A stretch of 64,000 bases of DNA from an uncultured Oligoflexales bacterium (lineage in GTDB: Bacteria > Bdellovibrionota_B > Oligoflexia > Oligoflexales > JAPPIL01): contig OY282434.1 of the NCBI GenBank assembly GCA_958296095.1, positions 1,890,001 to 1,954,000 of the forward strand. Direction: 5' to 3'. The position numbers and the translations under genes are program-made. The notes below the pieces were generated by a model. The model did no database searches. It was not told the DNA's origin and saw only the letters and a list, made by a program, of their open reading frames with translations. Shown here piece by piece: positions 62,945-64,000 of the stretch. Numbering within the stretch: position 1 is the stretch's first letter; the number at the start of each line of letters is the position of its first letter.

Positions 62945-64000
62945 AAAAGCCCGCCCGCCAGGCTGAGCACTACCGCCCTGGGCGCTTCGTCCATCCACGA
63001 GCAGGCCTGCTGCAAAAACTGCTCTTCGTCGGCTTTGCTCTCGTCGCGGCGAAGACCGTCATGCTCGCCATCTTCTCCGATCGCCGCAGCACGCTCGACA
63101 ACATGGCTGACCGCCAGTATCACGAGGCTCTCGATCTAGCCCCCTGGCGTGGCACTATCTACGATCGCCGCAAATTTCCGCTGGCACTGAGCGTGCGCCG
63201 TCCAAGTCTCGCCATCAATCCACGGGTCTTCGCACCAACACGGCAACAGCTGCGCGCGCTGGCACGCCACCTCCAGCATACACCCAGCAGTCTCACGGCC
63301 CTGGCGGCGCGACAGGGCTACTTCGCCTGGTTGCAGCGCAAAGTTCCTCCCGCAGTGGCCGAGAAAACTCTTGCTCTCAACCTCAAGGGCCTCTACCAGA
63401 TCACCGAGCCCTACCGCTACTACCCGCTCGGTGAAAAATTCGCCCAGTTGATCGGTTACGTTGGTATCGACAACACGGGCCTGCTGGGTATCGAGCAGCA
63501 GTTTGAAAGCCAACTGCATGGCACGCGCACCGCGTTGACCTTGATCAAGGATGCCCGCAATCAGCCCGTGTTTTATTTTCCCAGCCAAGCAACCCCTGCT
63601 ACTAGCGGGGCAACCTTACACCTGACCCTCGACCGGGTCATTCAAGAGATCAGCATGGAAGAGCTGGCCTGGGGAATTGAACGTGCACGCGCCCGCAAGG
63701 GTTTTGTCATCGTCGCCGATCCGCATAGTGGCCGCCTGCTGGCGCTGGCCAACTACCCTTCCTTCGATCCCAACAAGCCGCGGCATATCAACACCAGCCA
63801 TCTGCACAACACCGCGGCCGCCACGCTGTACGAGCCTGGCTCAATCGTCAAACCGCTGGTCATCGCCGCCGCCCTTGAACGGGGACTGACATCCATGTCT
63901 AACCTGCACTACTGCGAGAATGGGCGACTGGAAGTTGGCAACACTGCCATCCGAGATGACAAGCCCTACGCGGCCTTGACTACCGAGGATATTCTTACCT
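62941..64000 (+). CDS. ftsI: peptidoglycan D,D-transpeptidase FtsI (PBP3), 3' truncated by window end
   Basis: Septal class B penicillin-binding protein. A TTG at 62941 overlaps the ftsL stop. The membrane helix lies at about 24-45, followed by PWRGTIYDRRKFPLALSV, the usual start of the periplasmic pedestal domain. The active-site SxxK is YEPGSIVKPL (Ser about 301, Lys about 304). The frame is open to the window end, so the transpeptidase C-terminus is not seen. Confidence 0.93.
   Translation, partial: MKKPARQAEHYRPGRFVHPRAGLLQKLLFVGFALVAAKTVMLAIFSDRRSTLDNMADRQYHEALDLAPWRGTIYDRRKFPLALSVRRPSLAINPRVFAPTRQQLRALARHLQHTPSSLTALAARQGYFAWLQRKVPPAVAEKTLALNLKGLYQITEPYRYYPLGEKFAQLIGYVGIDNTGLLGIEQQFESQLHGTRTALTLIKDARNQPVFYFPSQATPATSGATLHLTLDRVIQEISMEELAWGIERARARKGFVIVADPHSGRLLALANYPSFDPNKPRHINTSHLHNTAAATLYEPGSIVKPLVIAAALERGLTSMSNLHYCENGRLEVGNTAIRDDKPYAALTTEDILT

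Noticed and set aside
1..64000. CRISPR array or prophage
   Set aside because: No regularly spaced repeat-spacer units, cas genes, terminase, portal or capsid genes were seen. The only strong tandem repeat is the pentamer.

Overview
The window comes from a Gram-negative bacterium of moderate GC content. Evidence includes type IV pilus genes, many lipoboxes, an AmtB transporter, a standard ssrA gene and the rsmH-ftsL-ftsI division genes. The Lnb/DUF4105 protein, TPR proteins of a deltaproteobacterial style and the many small lipoproteins suggest the Bdellovibrionota/Oligoflexia or a related deltaproteobacterial line. That placement is inference; no rRNA gene is present to settle it.

Positions 1-36500 are an accessory, defence-rich region. 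It starts with decayed genes: a helicase remnant and an IS256 transposase with stops and an internal deletion. It also holds secreted or lipoprotein genes of unknown function, an MscS channel, a metzincin-ankyrin lipoprotein split across two frames near an A9 tract, and an AbiEii-like nucleotidyltransferase. A HEPN protein (9744-10955) precedes three large genes: a 1945-aa DEAD-box/DUF1998/nuclease fusion (11302-17139), a 1332-aa N6-adenine methylase (17149-21147) and a divergent 912-aa SNF2/DrmD-like helicase (21233-23971). This set resembles class 1 DISARM but has a different gene architecture. Next come a HEPN-like/membrane/TIR-like operon (24161-26133), a second TIR-like gene (26516-27187), a 558-aa protein with a possible HEPN tail, more secreted proteins, and a TdeIII-type restriction-modification pair (33548-35943).

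At 36273-36461 lies a tract of about 37 GGCAC pentamers directly upstream of a membrane sulfatase-like gene. Gain or loss of a unit would change which upstream ATG reads into the gene, so this looks like a phase-variable locus. A truncated methyltransferase and the tmRNA gene (38500-38855, minus strand) end the accessory part.

Positions 39000-64000 are mostly core genome: a TPR protein, coaE, the pilB-pilT-pilC block, an Lnb-like protein, a thioesterase, pilD and amtB. A four-gene signalling operon follows (RsbW-like kinase, receiver-PP2C phosphatase, substrate-binding protein, histidine kinase). Then come pgi-prmC, rpsB-tsf-frr (without pyrH), a sugar nucleotidyltransferase, a LysM lipoprotein and rsmH-ftsL-ftsI, which runs off the right edge.
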